Positions 1 to 8,637 of a DNA stretch of 64,000 bases are shown here, piece by piece (the first letter of the stretch is position 1; every line of letters begins with the position of its first letter). This DNA is from Carnobacterium_B sp045617425. Its GTDB lineage: Bacteria > Bacillota > Bacilli > Lactobacillales > Carnobacteriaceae. Below the pieces are notes generated by a model. The model made no database searches, had not been told where the DNA came from, and saw nothing but the letters and a program-made list of their open reading frames with translations. Location of the stretch: the NCBI RefSeq assembly GCF_045617425.1, contig NZ_JAZLIO010000006.1:124001-188000 (forward strand). The letters are read 5' to 3'. The position numbers and the translations under genes were made by a program.

Positions 1-743
1 AAGCACCAAGTTATTTAGAAAACCGCATTTGTTTAAACGTACTGGCTAACTCAGTTGAAAATGCAAAAGAATGTTATGAAGCTGCAGAAGGAAATATTCT
101 TTTAGGTGTCCTTTCAAAAAACTACGAAACAGATCAAGCAGCAATTGAAGATATGAAAAAATATCAAGAGGCGATCCATAATGCTTTATCCGTTGGACTT
201 GGAGCTGGGGATCCAAATCAAAGTAAAATGGTTAGCCGAATTTCTGGAAAACTTCAACCTCAACATGTGAACCAAGTGTTTACGGGTGTAGGAGCTTCTA
301 GAGCGTTGTTAAGTCAAGAACAAACAATTGTTAACGGTTTGATTTCTCCTACAAATAAAGTAGGCTATGTAACCATTTCTACAGGCCCATTAAGCAGCCA
401 GATGCCTAAAGCAGAAGTACCTATTGAAACAGCTATAGCGATGTTGAAAGATATGGGCGGAAGCTCAGTGAAGTTTTTCCCGATGAAAGGGTTAGCTCAC
501 AAGGATGAATATATTGCTGTAGCACAAGCCTGTGCTAAACATAATTTCATTCTTGAACCAACTGGTGGAATCGATTTAGAGAACTTTGAAGAAATACTCC
601 AAATCGCGATAGAAGCAGGAGTGGAAAAAGTTATTCCCCATGTATACAGTTCAATTATCGATCAAGAAACGGGTGACACTAAACCAGAAGACATCAAAGA
701 ATTATATCGGATGATGAAAAAAGTCTTATCAGAAAAGAAGTAG
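1..743 (+). CDS. dgaF: 2-dehydro-3-deoxy-phosphogluconate (KDGP) aldolase, DgaF family, 5'-truncated
   Basis: The reading frame is open from the first bases of the window, so the N-terminus lies outside it. The ATG at 153 is an internal Met, because the residues encoded upstream (including LENRICLNVLANS and LLGVLSKNY) belong to the same family. The family cleaves 2-keto-3-deoxy-6-phosphogluconate to pyruvate and glyceraldehyde-3-phosphate. Visible features are GLGAGDPNQ, QPQHVNQVFTGVG, the STGPLSSQ loop, a GGSSVKFFPMKG segment and a C-terminal IPHVYSSIID. A 9-bp gap leads to the KDG kinase, so the two consecutive steps are one operon. The sugar acid fed into it (glucosaminate, glucuronate or other) would be told by genes left of the window. 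Confidence 0.85.
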   Translation, partial: APSYLENRICLNVLANSVENAKECYEAAEGNILLGVLSKNYETDQAAIEDMKKYQEAIHNALSVGLGAGDPNQSKMVSRISGKLQPQHVNQVFTGVGASRALLSQEQTIVNGLISPTNKVGYVTISTGPLSSQMPKAEVPIETAIAMLKDMGGSSVKFFPMKGLAHKDEYIAVAQACAKHNFILEPTGGIDLENFEEILQIAIEAGVEKVIPHVYSSIIDQETGDTKPEDIKELYRMMKKVLSEKK

Positions 744-752
744 GGGATTGTT

Positions 753-1766
753 ATGAAAATTATCGCTTTTGGAGAAGTCATGATGCGTTTGACGCCTCCT
801 CATTATAAGTTTATCGAACAAACCGATTCAGTTGATTTAAGTTTTAGTGGGACAGGTTTAAATATTTTGAGCAATTTATCGCGTTTTAATTACGATACAT
901 CACTAGTAACGAGTCTGCCAGACAATCAAGTGGGAAGAGCAGCTTCAAGTTATATCCGAAAACTAGGGGTAAACGATACAAACGTGGCGTACAAAGGAAA
1001 TCATATTGGAATATACTTTTTAGAAATGGGCTTTGGGGCTCGGCCTTCTGAAGTTACTTATCTAAATCGAACTGAAAGTTCCTTTTCTCAAAGTCGCTTA
1101 GATGATTTCGACATAGATGAAGCTATTAAAGAGGCTGATATTGTGCATATATGTGGTATTTCATTGATGGTTAGCGAAACGGTAAGACAAACAACAATGT
1201 ACATTGCGAAAAAAGCAAAGGAATTAAACAAAACAGTTTGTTTTGATTTTAATTACCGGCCAAGTATCAACTTAGATAAAAGTCATGAATGGGTAAAAAA
1301 ACAGTATGAAGAGATTCTTCCTCACTGTGATATTGTTTTTGGAGGAATACGTGACTTAACAGAATTATTGGATTTTCCTTTGGATGAAAATTTAAAGAAT
1401 ACTGAGGATTGTTTAAACATTGCCAGCATACCTTTTGTAGAAAAATATGGAATCTCTTTATTTGCAGGAACACTGCGTGAAAATAAAGGAGAGAAACAGT
1501 TTTTAAAAGGATTTCTTAGAAACAATCAAGGGTTTTCGGTTAGTACAGAGTATGAATTGACTATTTTAGACAGAATAGGAACTGGGGATGCTTTTGCTGC
1601 AGGAATCATTGCGGGGGACATTGAAGAATGGTCAGAGAGAAAATCAATAGAATTCGCCGTTTCCAATGCTGTGCTTGCGCATACGACTTATGGCGACACT
1701 CCTTTAGTGAATAAAAAAATCGTTGAAGAGTATATGAATGGAAATCGAACGAATCTTTTGCGATAA
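753..1766 (+). CDS. kdgK: 2-keto-3-deoxygluconate kinase, PfkB/ribokinase family
   Basis: Protein of 337 aa that should phosphorylate 2-keto-3-deoxygluconate to KDGP, the substrate of the aldolase just upstream. It opens with the PfkB signature MKIIAFGEVMMRLTPP and a GTGLNILSNLSRF substrate/lid segment. It ends with the catalytic GTGDAFAAGI motif near residue 275, where the Asp is the general base. An SD (agggg) precedes the ATG. A strong terminator follows, so this is the last gene of the operon. Sugar specificity rests on the KDG-kinase-like N-terminus and the neighbouring KDGP aldolase; another 2-keto sugar acid is possible. Confidence 0.88.
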   Translation: MKIIAFGEVMMRLTPPHYKFIEQTDSVDLSFSGTGLNILSNLSRFNYDTSLVTSLPDNQVGRAASSYIRKLGVNDTNVAYKGNHIGIYFLEMGFGARPSEVTYLNRTESSFSQSRLDDFDIDEAIKEADIVHICGISLMVSETVRQTTMYIAKKAKELNKTVCFDFNYRPSINLDKSHEWVKKQYEEILPHCDIVFGGIRDLTELLDFPLDENLKNTEDCLNIASIPFVEKYGISLFAGTLRENKGEKQFLKGFLRNNQGFSVSTEYELTILDRIGTGDAFAAGIIAGDIEEWSERKSIEFAVSNAVLAHTTYGDTPLVNKKIVEEYMNGNRTNLLR

Positions 1767-1790
1767 AAACTAAAAGATAATAGTAAAATA

Positions 1791-1826
1791 AAAAACACAT
1801 CTAAAAAAAAGATGTGTTTTTTTATT
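1791..1826 (+). terminator. Rho-independent terminator after kdgK
   Basis: A stem of AAACACATCT and AGATGTGTTT with an A-rich loop is followed by a run of Ts. It closes the KDG operon, and its A-rich left side could also serve the converging gene at 1856-2227. Confidence 0.9.
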
Positions 1827-1855
1827 TCTCATTTAATCATTAGAATGTACGTAAG

Positions 1856-2227
1856 TTATTCTAATGTTGAAGAATTTATCACTTGTTGTTTGGATGTCTG
1901 AACGTAGACATCGTACAATTTAGATAATACGGTGATGTCACCACTTGCAATTTTTGATAACTTCAAAAATACAGGTTTCATAATTTGAGCATCATCATTT
2001 TCATTAATGATAGCTAAGGCTTCGCTATTTAGTATAAATAAGTCATCTAATATTGTATGGTATTTTTTTACAAATGTTTGAAGACCTTCTTTATCTTCTA
2101 GTAAAACATTTTTTAAATTTTGATTTTTTTCATGAAGATTTTCTAAGTATTCTCCAACCGTCATATCTAGTGAATTTGAAACCTCTTCTAATTCATTAAA
2201 AAAATTATCGTTAACATCGATTAACAC
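1856..2227 (-). CDS. Hypothetical protein, about 123 aa
   Basis: No family recognised. The open frame extends to a TTG at 2245, but a clear SD (GGAGG, 2240-2236) sits 8 nt before a GTG at 2227, which is the better start. The protein is acidic, predicted mostly helical (NFFNELEEVSNSL, VGEYLENLHEKNQNLKNVL), has no membrane segment or signal peptide, and ends in a Ser/Thr/Gln-rich tail. It stands alone between two convergent or divergent transcription units, and AT content is similar to its neighbours. Confidence 0.55.
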   Translation of the reverse strand: MLIDVNDNFFNELEEVSNSLDMTVGEYLENLHEKNQNLKNVLLEDKEGLQTFVKKYHTILDDLFILNSEALAIINENDDAQIMKPVFLKLSKIASGDITVLSKLYDVYVQTSKQQVINSSTLE

Positions 2228-2513
2228 CAGTTCCACCTCCAACAATCACAATCACAATAACTGATTATATAATATTCTAAACCAAATGAATATAGCATAA
2301 AGAAATCGAATTAAATAACTGATGTTCTTATAGACGAAATATGTCTAGGTTACTAAAAATTCTTTAAATTAGTTTTGAAAACGAATGTAGCTGATAAGGA
2401 ACAATATAAGAGAAACAAATAGAATCCTTCAAAATAATTGGGTTCTATTCGATTCAGCGTTACAATGATTCTATAGGATACAAAAAGAAAATATAAAATG
2501 GAGGCTACGAATA

Positions 2514-3629
2514 ATGAAAATCGGGATTCCAAGAGAAATAAAAAATAATGAAAGTCGAGTAGCTATTTCTCCTGCTGGTGTAAACAGCCTTGTGGAAAAT
2601 GGACACGAAGTCATCATAGAAGTGAATGCAGGAAAGACAGCCGGATTTACGGATGAAGACTATCAACTCTCAGGAGCCACATTGTTTGAAGATGCTGAAC
2701 AAATTTGGGACGCTGAAATGATCATTAAAGTAAAAGAGCCTATTCCAAGTGAATACAAATATTTCAAAAAAGGGATGATAGTGTTCACGTACTTGCACTT
2801 AGCGCCAGCTTTAGAATTAACTAAAGAGTTGATGAAGTCTGGAGTTACAGCTATTGGATATGAAACGATGGTCGGAACTGACGGAACATTGCCTTTATTG
2901 ACACCAATGAGCCAAATTGCTGGAAGAATGGCTGCCCAAGTCGGTGCTGAATTTCTTGAGAGTGTCAATCAAGGAAAAGGGATCTTGTTAAGCGGAGTAC
3001 CTGGCGTTCAAAAAGGAAAAGTAACCATCATAGGTGGAGGTGTTTCCGGAACAAATGCAGCCAAAATCGCAATCGGCCTAGGAGCAGAAGTAACGATTTT
3101 GGACGTCAATCCTAAACGATTAGAAGAATTGGATGATCTATTTGAAAATAGAATCAACACACTTATGTCAAATGAATACAACATTGCAAAAGCAGTTAAA
3201 GAAGCAGACTTAGTAATTGGAGCTGTATTGATACCGGGATCTAAAGCACCAACCTTAGTAACAGAAGAAATGGTTAAACAAATGGAACCAGGTTCGGTTG
3301 TTGTTGATATAGCGGTTGACCAAGGGGGGATTTTTGAAACAGCTTCAGAAGTGACGACCCATGATAATCCTGTTTACATCAAACATGGTGTTGTCCATTA
3401 TGCAGTTGCCAACATGCCAGGAGCTGTTCCAAAAACTTCGACTCTTGCCTTAACCAATGTAACCATTCCTTATGCAGTTGAAATCGCAAATAAAGGGTTG
3501 ATTAAAGCAGCTAAAGAAAATGCAACGATTTATACGGGTATCAATGTTATGGCTGGTAAATTGACTAAAAAAGAAGTTGGCGAGTCATTAAACCTTCCGT
3601 ATCATGAAGCATTGAGTTCTTTTATGTAA
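2514..3629 (+). CDS. ald: Alanine dehydrogenase
   Basis: Full-length 371-aa NAD-dependent L-alanine dehydrogenase (L-alanine + NAD+ + water to pyruvate + NH4+ + NADH). The N-terminal MKIGIPREIKNNESRVAISP carries the substrate-binding Arg/Lys. KVKEPIPSEY, the catalytic-His segment YLHLAP and the Rossmann motif GGGVSGTNAAKIAIGLGAEV are all present. The C-terminal VANMPGAVPKTSTLALTN is the conserved signature. An SD (ATGGAGG) lies upstream of the ATG. The gene is monocistronic in appearance with a 286-bp upstream region. It links amino-acid nitrogen to pyruvate metabolism. Confidence 0.95.
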   Translation: MKIGIPREIKNNESRVAISPAGVNSLVENGHEVIIEVNAGKTAGFTDEDYQLSGATLFEDAEQIWDAEMIIKVKEPIPSEYKYFKKGMIVFTYLHLAPALELTKELMKSGVTAIGYETMVGTDGTLPLLTPMSQIAGRMAAQVGAEFLESVNQGKGILLSGVPGVQKGKVTIIGGGVSGTNAAKIAIGLGAEVTILDVNPKRLEELDDLFENRINTLMSNEYNIAKAVKEADLVIGAVLIPGSKAPTLVTEEMVKQMEPGSVVVDIAVDQGGIFETASEVTTHDNPVYIKHGVVHYAVANMPGAVPKTSTLALTNVTIPYAVEIANKGLIKAAKENATIYTGINVMAGKLTKKEVGESLNLPYHEALSSFM

Positions 3630-3740
3630 TCCAATCAGTGTGTTTTGAAACAGAAGTTGCATTAAATGCATAAATAAATGAATTTCTTTCCGAAATGCAG
3701 TATACTAATGAAGAAACTAACTGCAAAAAGGAGCATTCGC

Positions 3741-3971
3741 ATGTCAAAAGGAAATAAAAAAATTCAAGTAGAAGTAAAAGAAACCCCTAATAATAAAGAA
3801 GGTTTTGTTGAGTTAGAGCTTTATGTGAATGATGAAAAAATTGGTCAATTGCAACAAGAAGAAGGCCAAACAGTTACCGTAAAAACGAATTCAGGAACAG
3901 AGTCTAAAGCGAGAACTGTTGATGAAGGTATAAATAAATTAATTATGGATTATAATTTACACCAAATGTAA
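3741..3971 (+). CDS. Small DUF2969-type protein, 76 aa
   Basis: The frame is open upstream to 3678, but the SD AAAAGGAG (about 3726-3733) selects the ATG at 3741, giving a 76-aa protein starting MSKGNKKIQVEVKE. It is charged, soluble and beta-rich in the first half, with a KLIMDYNLHQ tail. Composition, length and position near rodA resemble the uncharacterised DUF2969 family of Lactobacillales; that assignment is from memory of the family. Function is unknown. A terminator follows directly. Confidence 0.65.
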   Translation: MSKGNKKIQVEVKETPNNKEGFVELELYVNDEKIGQLQQEEGQTVTVKTNSGTESKARTVDEGINKLIMDYNLHQM

Positions 3972-3992
3972 ATTTGAATGAGCAATAAGCAA

Positions 3993-4030
3993 TAAAAGAT
4001 CGATCCTACTCTAGGGTCGATCTTTTTTTA
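3993..4030 (+). terminator. Rho-independent terminator
   Basis: AAGATCGATCCT pairs with AGGGTCGATCTT (one G-T style mismatch region), loop ACTCT-like, followed by seven Ts. Confidence 0.9.
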
Positions 4031-4124
4031 TCGATACTGTTATTAAGAGCATCCTAAAAGCTTTTTAAATCCATCTATGCTATGCTTTTTCTATACATAA
4101 CTTAACGTAAAGGATGTGATTGTT

Positions 4125-5111
4125 TTGTCAACGAATGTCAAGTCCGCTTCTTTTAAAGATAGGTTTAAACATTTTTTAGAAGTACTAAAACCCAATTGGG
4201 CAAGAGCTGAAGTTTCATCAAATGCAGCTGAACTAGCTTATTTCACTTTACTATCTTTATTCCCAATTTTATTGGTTGTTGCGAACGTTATTCCTCTTTT
4301 CCCTATAGATGCTGCCGATATATTGCCAATGGTAGAAACAGCTGTTCCACCAGATATTTACAATGTTTTAGCTCCAATTTTAGAAAGTTATTTGAATAGT
4401 TCAAGCGGAGGCGCTATATCTATTGGTTTGATTACGTCACTGTGGTCGGCCAGTAAAGCTTTTAATGCATTGCAAAATGTTTTAAATGACGTCTATGGAG
4501 TAGAAAAAAGAAATAATTTTATTATTGTTCGATTAGTCTCTTTCTTAGTACAGTTAGCGATTGTAGCGATTGTAGGGGTGCTGATTTTCGTCTTTGTATT
4601 TGGTGAATTTATCTTATTATTCATTGAAGATTTTGTAGGTATTGAATTAGATTTCATTTTACAAATATTTAGTTTAAAATGGTTGGTTTTATTTATTGTC
4701 TTGATTCTAATTATTACAATGGTTTATTTCTTAGTACCAAATCATCGTATGCATATCAAGTATGCTCTTCCAGGAGCAGTATTTGCTACGATAGGTTGGT
4801 TGATTTTATCACAAGCCTTTACACTCTACGTACAATTTGCTGGAGGGGAAGCGGCTGCTAGTGCGACGTTTGGAGTCTTCATTGTTTTAATGTTGTGGCT
4901 CTATTTATCCGCTATAATCTTACTGGTAGGTGCATTAATCAATGCTGTTTACTTTGAAATTAAAACAGGTAAATCAGTTCAAGAAGTTAAAGTTGAAAAA
5001 GATAATGAAGAGAAAGAGGATAAGGAAAAAAAATATCCAGATGATTCAAAATCAATTCAACATAAAAAATTAGTGAAATTAAAAACAGTAGAGAAACATA
5101 AAGAAGACTGA
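4125..5111 (+). CDS. YihY/BrkB-family inner-membrane protein
   Basis: About 328 aa. The SD is nearly perfect (AAAGGATGTGAT, 4109-4120) and is correctly spaced for TTG at 4125; the GTG at 4116 lies inside the SD. The family signature SSNAAELAYFTLLSLFPILL is near residue 40, followed by about five more membrane helices and the ALPGAVFATIGWLILSQAF segment. The C-terminus is an unusually long Lys/Glu-rich cytoplasmic tail (about 60 residues). YihY/UPF0761 proteins are old misnamed 'ribonuclease BN' proteins; the true role is uncertain, possibly envelope related. It lies upstream of rodA. Confidence 0.85.
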   Translation: MSTNVKSASFKDRFKHFLEVLKPNWARAEVSSNAAELAYFTLLSLFPILLVVANVIPLFPIDAADILPMVETAVPPDIYNVLAPILESYLNSSSGGAISIGLITSLWSASKAFNALQNVLNDVYGVEKRNNFIIVRLVSFLVQLAIVAIVGVLIFVFVFGEFILLFIEDFVGIELDFILQIFSLKWLVLFIVLILIITMVYFLVPNHRMHIKYALPGAVFATIGWLILSQAFTLYVQFAGGEAAASATFGVFIVLMLWLYLSAIILLVGALINAVYFEIKTGKSVQEVKVEKDNEEKEDKEKKYPDDSKSIQHKKLVKLKTVEKHKED

Positions 5112-5137
5112 GTGAATACTCAGTTTTCTTTTTTCTT
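5106..5137 (+). terminator. Short terminator after the YihY gene
   Basis: ACTGAG and CTCAGT (5107-5112/5119-5124) form a short stem overlapping the stop codon, followed by a T-rich tract. It is weaker than other terminators in the window. Confidence 0.6.
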
Positions 5138-5280
5138 TAGTCAGAGTTAATTAGAAGAGCACCGTAAGATTTTTCTAAGAAATAAGTCAGCCCTTTTTTT
5201 TAGATTGTTTTTCTTATATAATGAATGAAGTTTGATGAAGACATTTTTTAATAGATAGGACACAAGGAGAATTTTAAAAA

Positions 5281-6456
5281 ATGATAGAAAATAAAGAAAC
5301 AAAAATAGATTATGGGATTATCTTATCCGTATTGTTGCTAGCAATCATTAGTATTGCGACTATCTATTCAACCACTCATTTAACTGGGAACTCCGGAATC
5401 GGTGCTACATTGATGCAAGTCATCTGGTATGTAGTTGGTGCAGTTGCTATCGTAGTGATTATGCAGTTTGATTCTGAACAGTTATGGAAATTGGCGCCGG
5501 TAGCCTATGGTTTTGGGCTCTTTCTGTTAGTGTTGGTGCTATTCTTTTATGACCGGCCGACTGAATTAAGTACCGGGGCGAAAAGCTGGTTTAAGATAGG
5601 TCCTTTAACCTTTCAGCCCTCGGAGATCATGAAAATAGCCTTTATTCTAATGCTGGCACGTGTCGTTACAAAACATAACGGCGATTACCCGACTCACCAT
5701 CCTAAATCCGATTTTTTATTGTTAGGCAAAATTATATTAACCTCTATTCCGCCACTTGTACTGGTTATGCTACAAAATGACTTAGGTTCAACATTAGTGT
5801 TTATTGCCATTATTATTGGTTTAGTGCTGATTTCAGGAGTCACTTGGAAAATCATTCTACCACTGTTTACAGGAGTAGCCGCACTTGGTGGAACATTACT
5901 GATCCTAGTTGTGTACAATCGTGAATTATTATTAAAATGGGGTTTTCAACAATATCAATTTGCAAGAATAGATTCTTGGTTGAATCCATATGGAGATTCA
6001 GGAGATACATCTTATCAACTGATTCAGAGTATTAAAGCGATTGGGTCAGGTAAAATGTTTGGTAAAGGATTTGGGACATCAGAAGTATATGTGCCGGTTC
6101 GAGAGTCTGATATGATTTTTTCAACGATTGGAGAAAATTTTGGTTTTCTTGGCAGTTGTATTTTAATTTTTATCTACTTCTTGTTGATTTATCAAATGAT
6201 CCGCATATGTTTTGATACGAAAAACGAATTCTATGCGTATATTGCAACAGGCGTTATCATGATGATTCTGTTCCATGTTTTTGAAAATGTTGGGATGAGC
6301 ATTGGACTGCTTCCATTAACCGGGATACCGTTGCCGTTTATTTCTCAAGGTGGAACGGCATTGTTAGGAAACATGATGGGTGTCGGACTTATTATGTCCA
6401 TGAGATACCATTACCGCAGTTACATGTTCTCTGAAGAAGATGAAGATTTCAAATAA
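5281..6456 (+). CDS. rodA: Rod-shape protein RodA, SEDS peptidoglycan polymerase
   Basis: 391-aa SEDS-family (FtsW/RodA/SpoVE) membrane protein with about ten helices. SEDS proteins polymerise lipid II glycan strands together with a class B PBP. Landmarks are the KSWFKIGPLTFQPSEIMKIA segment near residue 100, VMLQNDLGSTLVF, a large loop ending in GFGTSEVYVPVRESDMIFS (catalytic-Asp region), and the C-terminal PLPFISQGGTALLGNMMGVG signature. RodA rather than FtsW is favoured by the short N-terminus and lack of a long C-terminal tail. SD AAGGAGAA is present. Confidence 0.9.
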   Translation: MIENKETKIDYGIILSVLLLAIISIATIYSTTHLTGNSGIGATLMQVIWYVVGAVAIVVIMQFDSEQLWKLAPVAYGFGLFLLVLVLFFYDRPTELSTGAKSWFKIGPLTFQPSEIMKIAFILMLARVVTKHNGDYPTHHPKSDFLLLGKIILTSIPPLVLVMLQNDLGSTLVFIAIIIGLVLISGVTWKIILPLFTGVAALGGTLLILVVYNRELLLKWGFQQYQFARIDSWLNPYGDSGDTSYQLIQSIKAIGSGKMFGKGFGTSEVYVPVRESDMIFSTIGENFGFLGSCILIFIYFLLIYQMIRICFDTKNEFYAYIATGVIMMILFHVFENVGMSIGLLPLTGIPLPFISQGGTALLGNMMGVGLIMSMRYHYRSYMFSEEDEDFK

Positions 6457-6484
6457 AATGAATACTGTATTGAAGGGAGTTTCA

Positions 6485-6841
6485 ATGCTTAAATTTTATC
6501 AACACCCGACGTGTTCAACTTGTAAGGAAGCAAGGAAGTGGTTGGATGACCACTTAATCGAGTACCGTGCGATAAATATGATCGAGAATCCACCAACACA
6601 AGAAACATTGCTCAACTTGATGAGCCAAACGGATCTACCGGTACTTCGCTTTTTTAACACAAGTGGGAATCGCTACCGAGAATTAGGATTGAAAAATAGA
6701 GTGCCAAATATGAACATAACTGAATGTGCAGCTGTTTTGGCTTCAGATGGAATTTTAATCAAAAGACCTTTACTAACTGATGGCAAAATAACGACTCTTG
6801 GTTTTAAAGAAGACGTTTATGAACAAACTTGGATAAAATAA
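6485..6841 (+). CDS. Spx/ArsC-family thioredoxin-fold protein
   Basis: 118 aa. SD AAGGGAG selects the ATG at 6485; the frame upstream overlaps rodA and is not conserved in character. The N-terminus MLKFYQHPTCSTCKEARKWL carries a CxxC pair in the position used by Spx/MgsR and YusI/YffB-type ArsC-like proteins. NTSGNRYRELGL and IKRPLL (the conserved Arg-Pro) follow. It may be a thiol oxidoreductase or an Spx-like RNA polymerase binding protein; the sequence alone does not decide. It overlaps or abuts the next gene. Confidence 0.8.
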   Translation: MLKFYQHPTCSTCKEARKWLDDHLIEYRAINMIENPPTQETLLNLMSQTDLPVLRFFNTSGNRYRELGLKNRVPNMNITECAAVLASDGILIKRPLLTDGKITTLGFKEDVYEQTWIK

Positions 6842-6864
6842 AGAACCAGATTGGAGCGATCGAA

Positions 6865-7215
6865 TTGGAAAAGCAAATGAAATATAGTGAAAATGGCTTA
6901 TGGATACTAAAAGAAGGCGACAATTACCGGATTGGGTTATCTGAAAAAGGGCAAGATGATTTAGGTGAAGTCATGTTTGTTGAACTTCCAAATACGCTAG
7001 CAGAAGTAAGAGAAAATGATGTTTTACTAGGAGTCGAAGGAGCAAAAGCTGTTACTGAGTTATTGTCTCCATTAACAGGTGTCGTTGTTCAATTCCATGC
7101 AGAACTAACAGATAATCCTGAAAAATTAAATAGCATGGACAAAAATGACAATTGGATTCTTGAATTAAAAGATGTAGAGCCAGGTGCTTTTGAAAAATTG
7201 TCGGCTGAAGTTTAA
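6865..7215 (+). CDS. gcvH: GcvH-like lipoyl-carrier protein
   Basis: About 116 aa. An in-frame TTG at 6829 lies inside the previous gene, whereas GGAG at 6853-6856 suits the TTG at 6865 (ATG at 6877 is an alternative). The lipoyl-domain hallmark is present as VEGAKAVTELLSPLTGVV, where the Lys would carry lipoate, and the C-terminal half keeps the NDNWILELK strand. No gcvT/gcvP genes are seen in the window. An orphan H protein can serve as the lipoate relay donor to E2 subunits in Firmicutes, or as target of macrodomain-linked modification; here neither partner is adjacent. Confidence 0.82.
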   Translation: MEKQMKYSENGLWILKEGDNYRIGLSEKGQDDLGEVMFVELPNTLAEVRENDVLLGVEGAKAVTELLSPLTGVVVQFHAELTDNPEKLNSMDKNDNWILELKDVEPGAFEKLSAEV

Positions 7216-7224
7216 AATTTAAAG

Positions 7225-7253
7225 TTGACATAAAAAAAATGCTCTGTTAGAAT
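7225..7253 (+). promoter_or_regulatory. Sigma-A promoter of the met T-box operon
   Basis: A consensus -35 TTGACA (7225-7230) and -10 TAGAAT (7248-7253) are separated by exactly 17 bp. Transcription would begin near 7260, just ahead of the T-box leader. Confidence 0.85.
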
Positions 7254-7259
7254 ATGTTA

Positions 7260-7569
7260 AATATCAATAACGCGATGATAAGAAGAGTACGTTCGTAATA
7301 ACCATTTATAGAGAGCCTTGTTTGCTGAAAAAAGGTAATGGGAATTGAGCCGAAGATGGTCTTTGAGCAGAATAAGTGAATGCCTTGCATAAGTTTATTC
7401 CGGGTGCACCCGATAACGTGCCACAGTATAAAAAAGTTGAAAAATGCTTGAGTACTGTATGAGGTTGATTTAGTGATGAATCAACAAATTAAGGTGGTAA
7501 CACGAAAAGTCAGAACTTTCGTCCTTATAGTAAGCAGCATGCTTAGTATAGGGATGAAAGTTTTTTTAT
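7260..7569 (+). ncRNA. T-box leader riboswitch, probable methionine specificity
   Basis: The T-box sequence AAGGTGGTAACACG lies at 7491-7504. It is followed by a terminator formed by AACTTTCGTCC (about 7513-7524) and GGGATGAAAGTTTTTTT (7551-7567). Upstream is a Stem I with an AGTA loop-E element (7287-7290) and an AGAGAG/AAGG apical region. The likely specifier is ATG at 7380-7382 in the context GTGAATGCC, which fits the downstream methionine transporter. Uncharged tRNA-Met would pair with specifier and T-box to favour the antiterminator. The specifier is inferred from context; the full fold was not computed. Confidence 0.88.
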
Positions 7570-7596
7570 TTGAATGAATTTGGAGGTGTATCAAAA

Positions 7597-8637
7597 GTGA
7601 TTGAATTAAAAAATATAAAAAAAGTATTTCAAACAAAACAAGGCAGTTTAACGGCTGTCAAAGATATCAATGTTTCCATCCAAGATGGTGAAATTTATGG
7701 AATCGTTGGGTATTCTGGAGCTGGAAAGAGTACGTTGGTCCGAATGTTCAATGGACTAGAAACACCAACAGACGGTACAGTAGCTATTGAAGGGAACATC
7801 ATTTCACAATTAAAAGGAAAATCTCTTAGAAAAGAACGCCAGAAAATTGGGATGATCTTTCAACATTTCAACCTGTTATGGTCTAGGACAGTTGAAGAAA
7901 ATATTCTTTTTCCGCTTGAATTGGCAAAAATACCTAAAAAAGAACGCGAAGCTAAAGCAAAAGAACTTATTGGTTTAGTAGGGTTGGAAGGAAGAGAAAA
8001 AGCTTATCCATCTCAACTTTCAGGTGGTCAAAAGCAACGTGTTGGAATTGCGCGAGCACTAGCTAATGATCCAACGTTATTGCTTTGTGATGAGGCAACA
8101 AGTGCACTGGATCCACAGACTACGGATGAAGTACTGGATTTACTATTGGACATCAACAAGCGTTTAAACCTAACGATTGTCTTGATTACACATGAAATGC
8201 ATGTGATTCGTAAAATTTGTGACAAGGTTGCCGTTATGGATGATGGAAAAATTGTTGAAGAAGGTTCTGTCATTGATGTATTCAAAAAACCACAACAAGA
8301 CATTACTAAACGTTTTATTCGCCAAGATGCAAATCCAGACAGTGAAGATACTGATATGATTTTTGAAGAATTGTTGGCAGAATATCCTGAAGGGAAAATT
8401 GTTCACTTAACGTTCCATGGCCAACAAGCCAAGATGCCGATCATGTCAAAAATCGTTCGAGAAGATGGCGTCGATTTAAGCATCATTCAAGGAAACATTC
8501 AACAAACACAAGATGGCGCAATTGGTTCGCTTTATGTCCAACTGACAGGTGAGAATAAAAAAATCGAAGTGGCTATTGAAGAATTAAGAAAATTCCAGGT
8601 AGAAGTAGAGGTGGTAGAACATGTTGTCGAAGCTTAA
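7597..8637 (+). CDS. metN: Methionine ABC transporter ATP-binding protein MetN
   Basis: 346 aa from the GTG at 7597, chosen because GGAGGTG (7582-7588) is spaced 8 nt before it; the longer frame from 7570 begins inside the T-box terminator tail. Walker A GYSGAGKSTLVRMFNG, signature LSGGQKQRVGIARAL and Walker B LLCDEATSALD are present. The last 80 residues form the NIL regulatory domain typical of MetN, which senses cytosolic methionine. The gene overlaps metI by 17 bp. Confidence 0.93.
   Translation: MIELKNIKKVFQTKQGSLTAVKDINVSIQDGEIYGIVGYSGAGKSTLVRMFNGLETPTDGTVAIEGNIISQLKGKSLRKERQKIGMIFQHFNLLWSRTVEENILFPLELAKIPKKEREAKAKELIGLVGLEGREKAYPSQLSGGQKQRVGIARALANDPTLLLCDEATSALDPQTTDEVLDLLLDINKRLNLTIVLITHEMHVIRKICDKVAVMDDGKIVEEGSVIDVFKKPQQDITKRFIRQDANPDSEDTDMIFEELLAEYPEGKIVHLTFHGQQAKMPIMSKIVREDGVDLSIIQGNIQQTQDGAIGSLYVQLTGENKKIEVAIEELRKFQVEVEVVEHVVEA

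Noticed and set aside
1..152. Start of the KDGP aldolase at 153
   Set aside because: The frame upstream encodes family-like residues continuously to the window edge, so 153 is an internal methionine.
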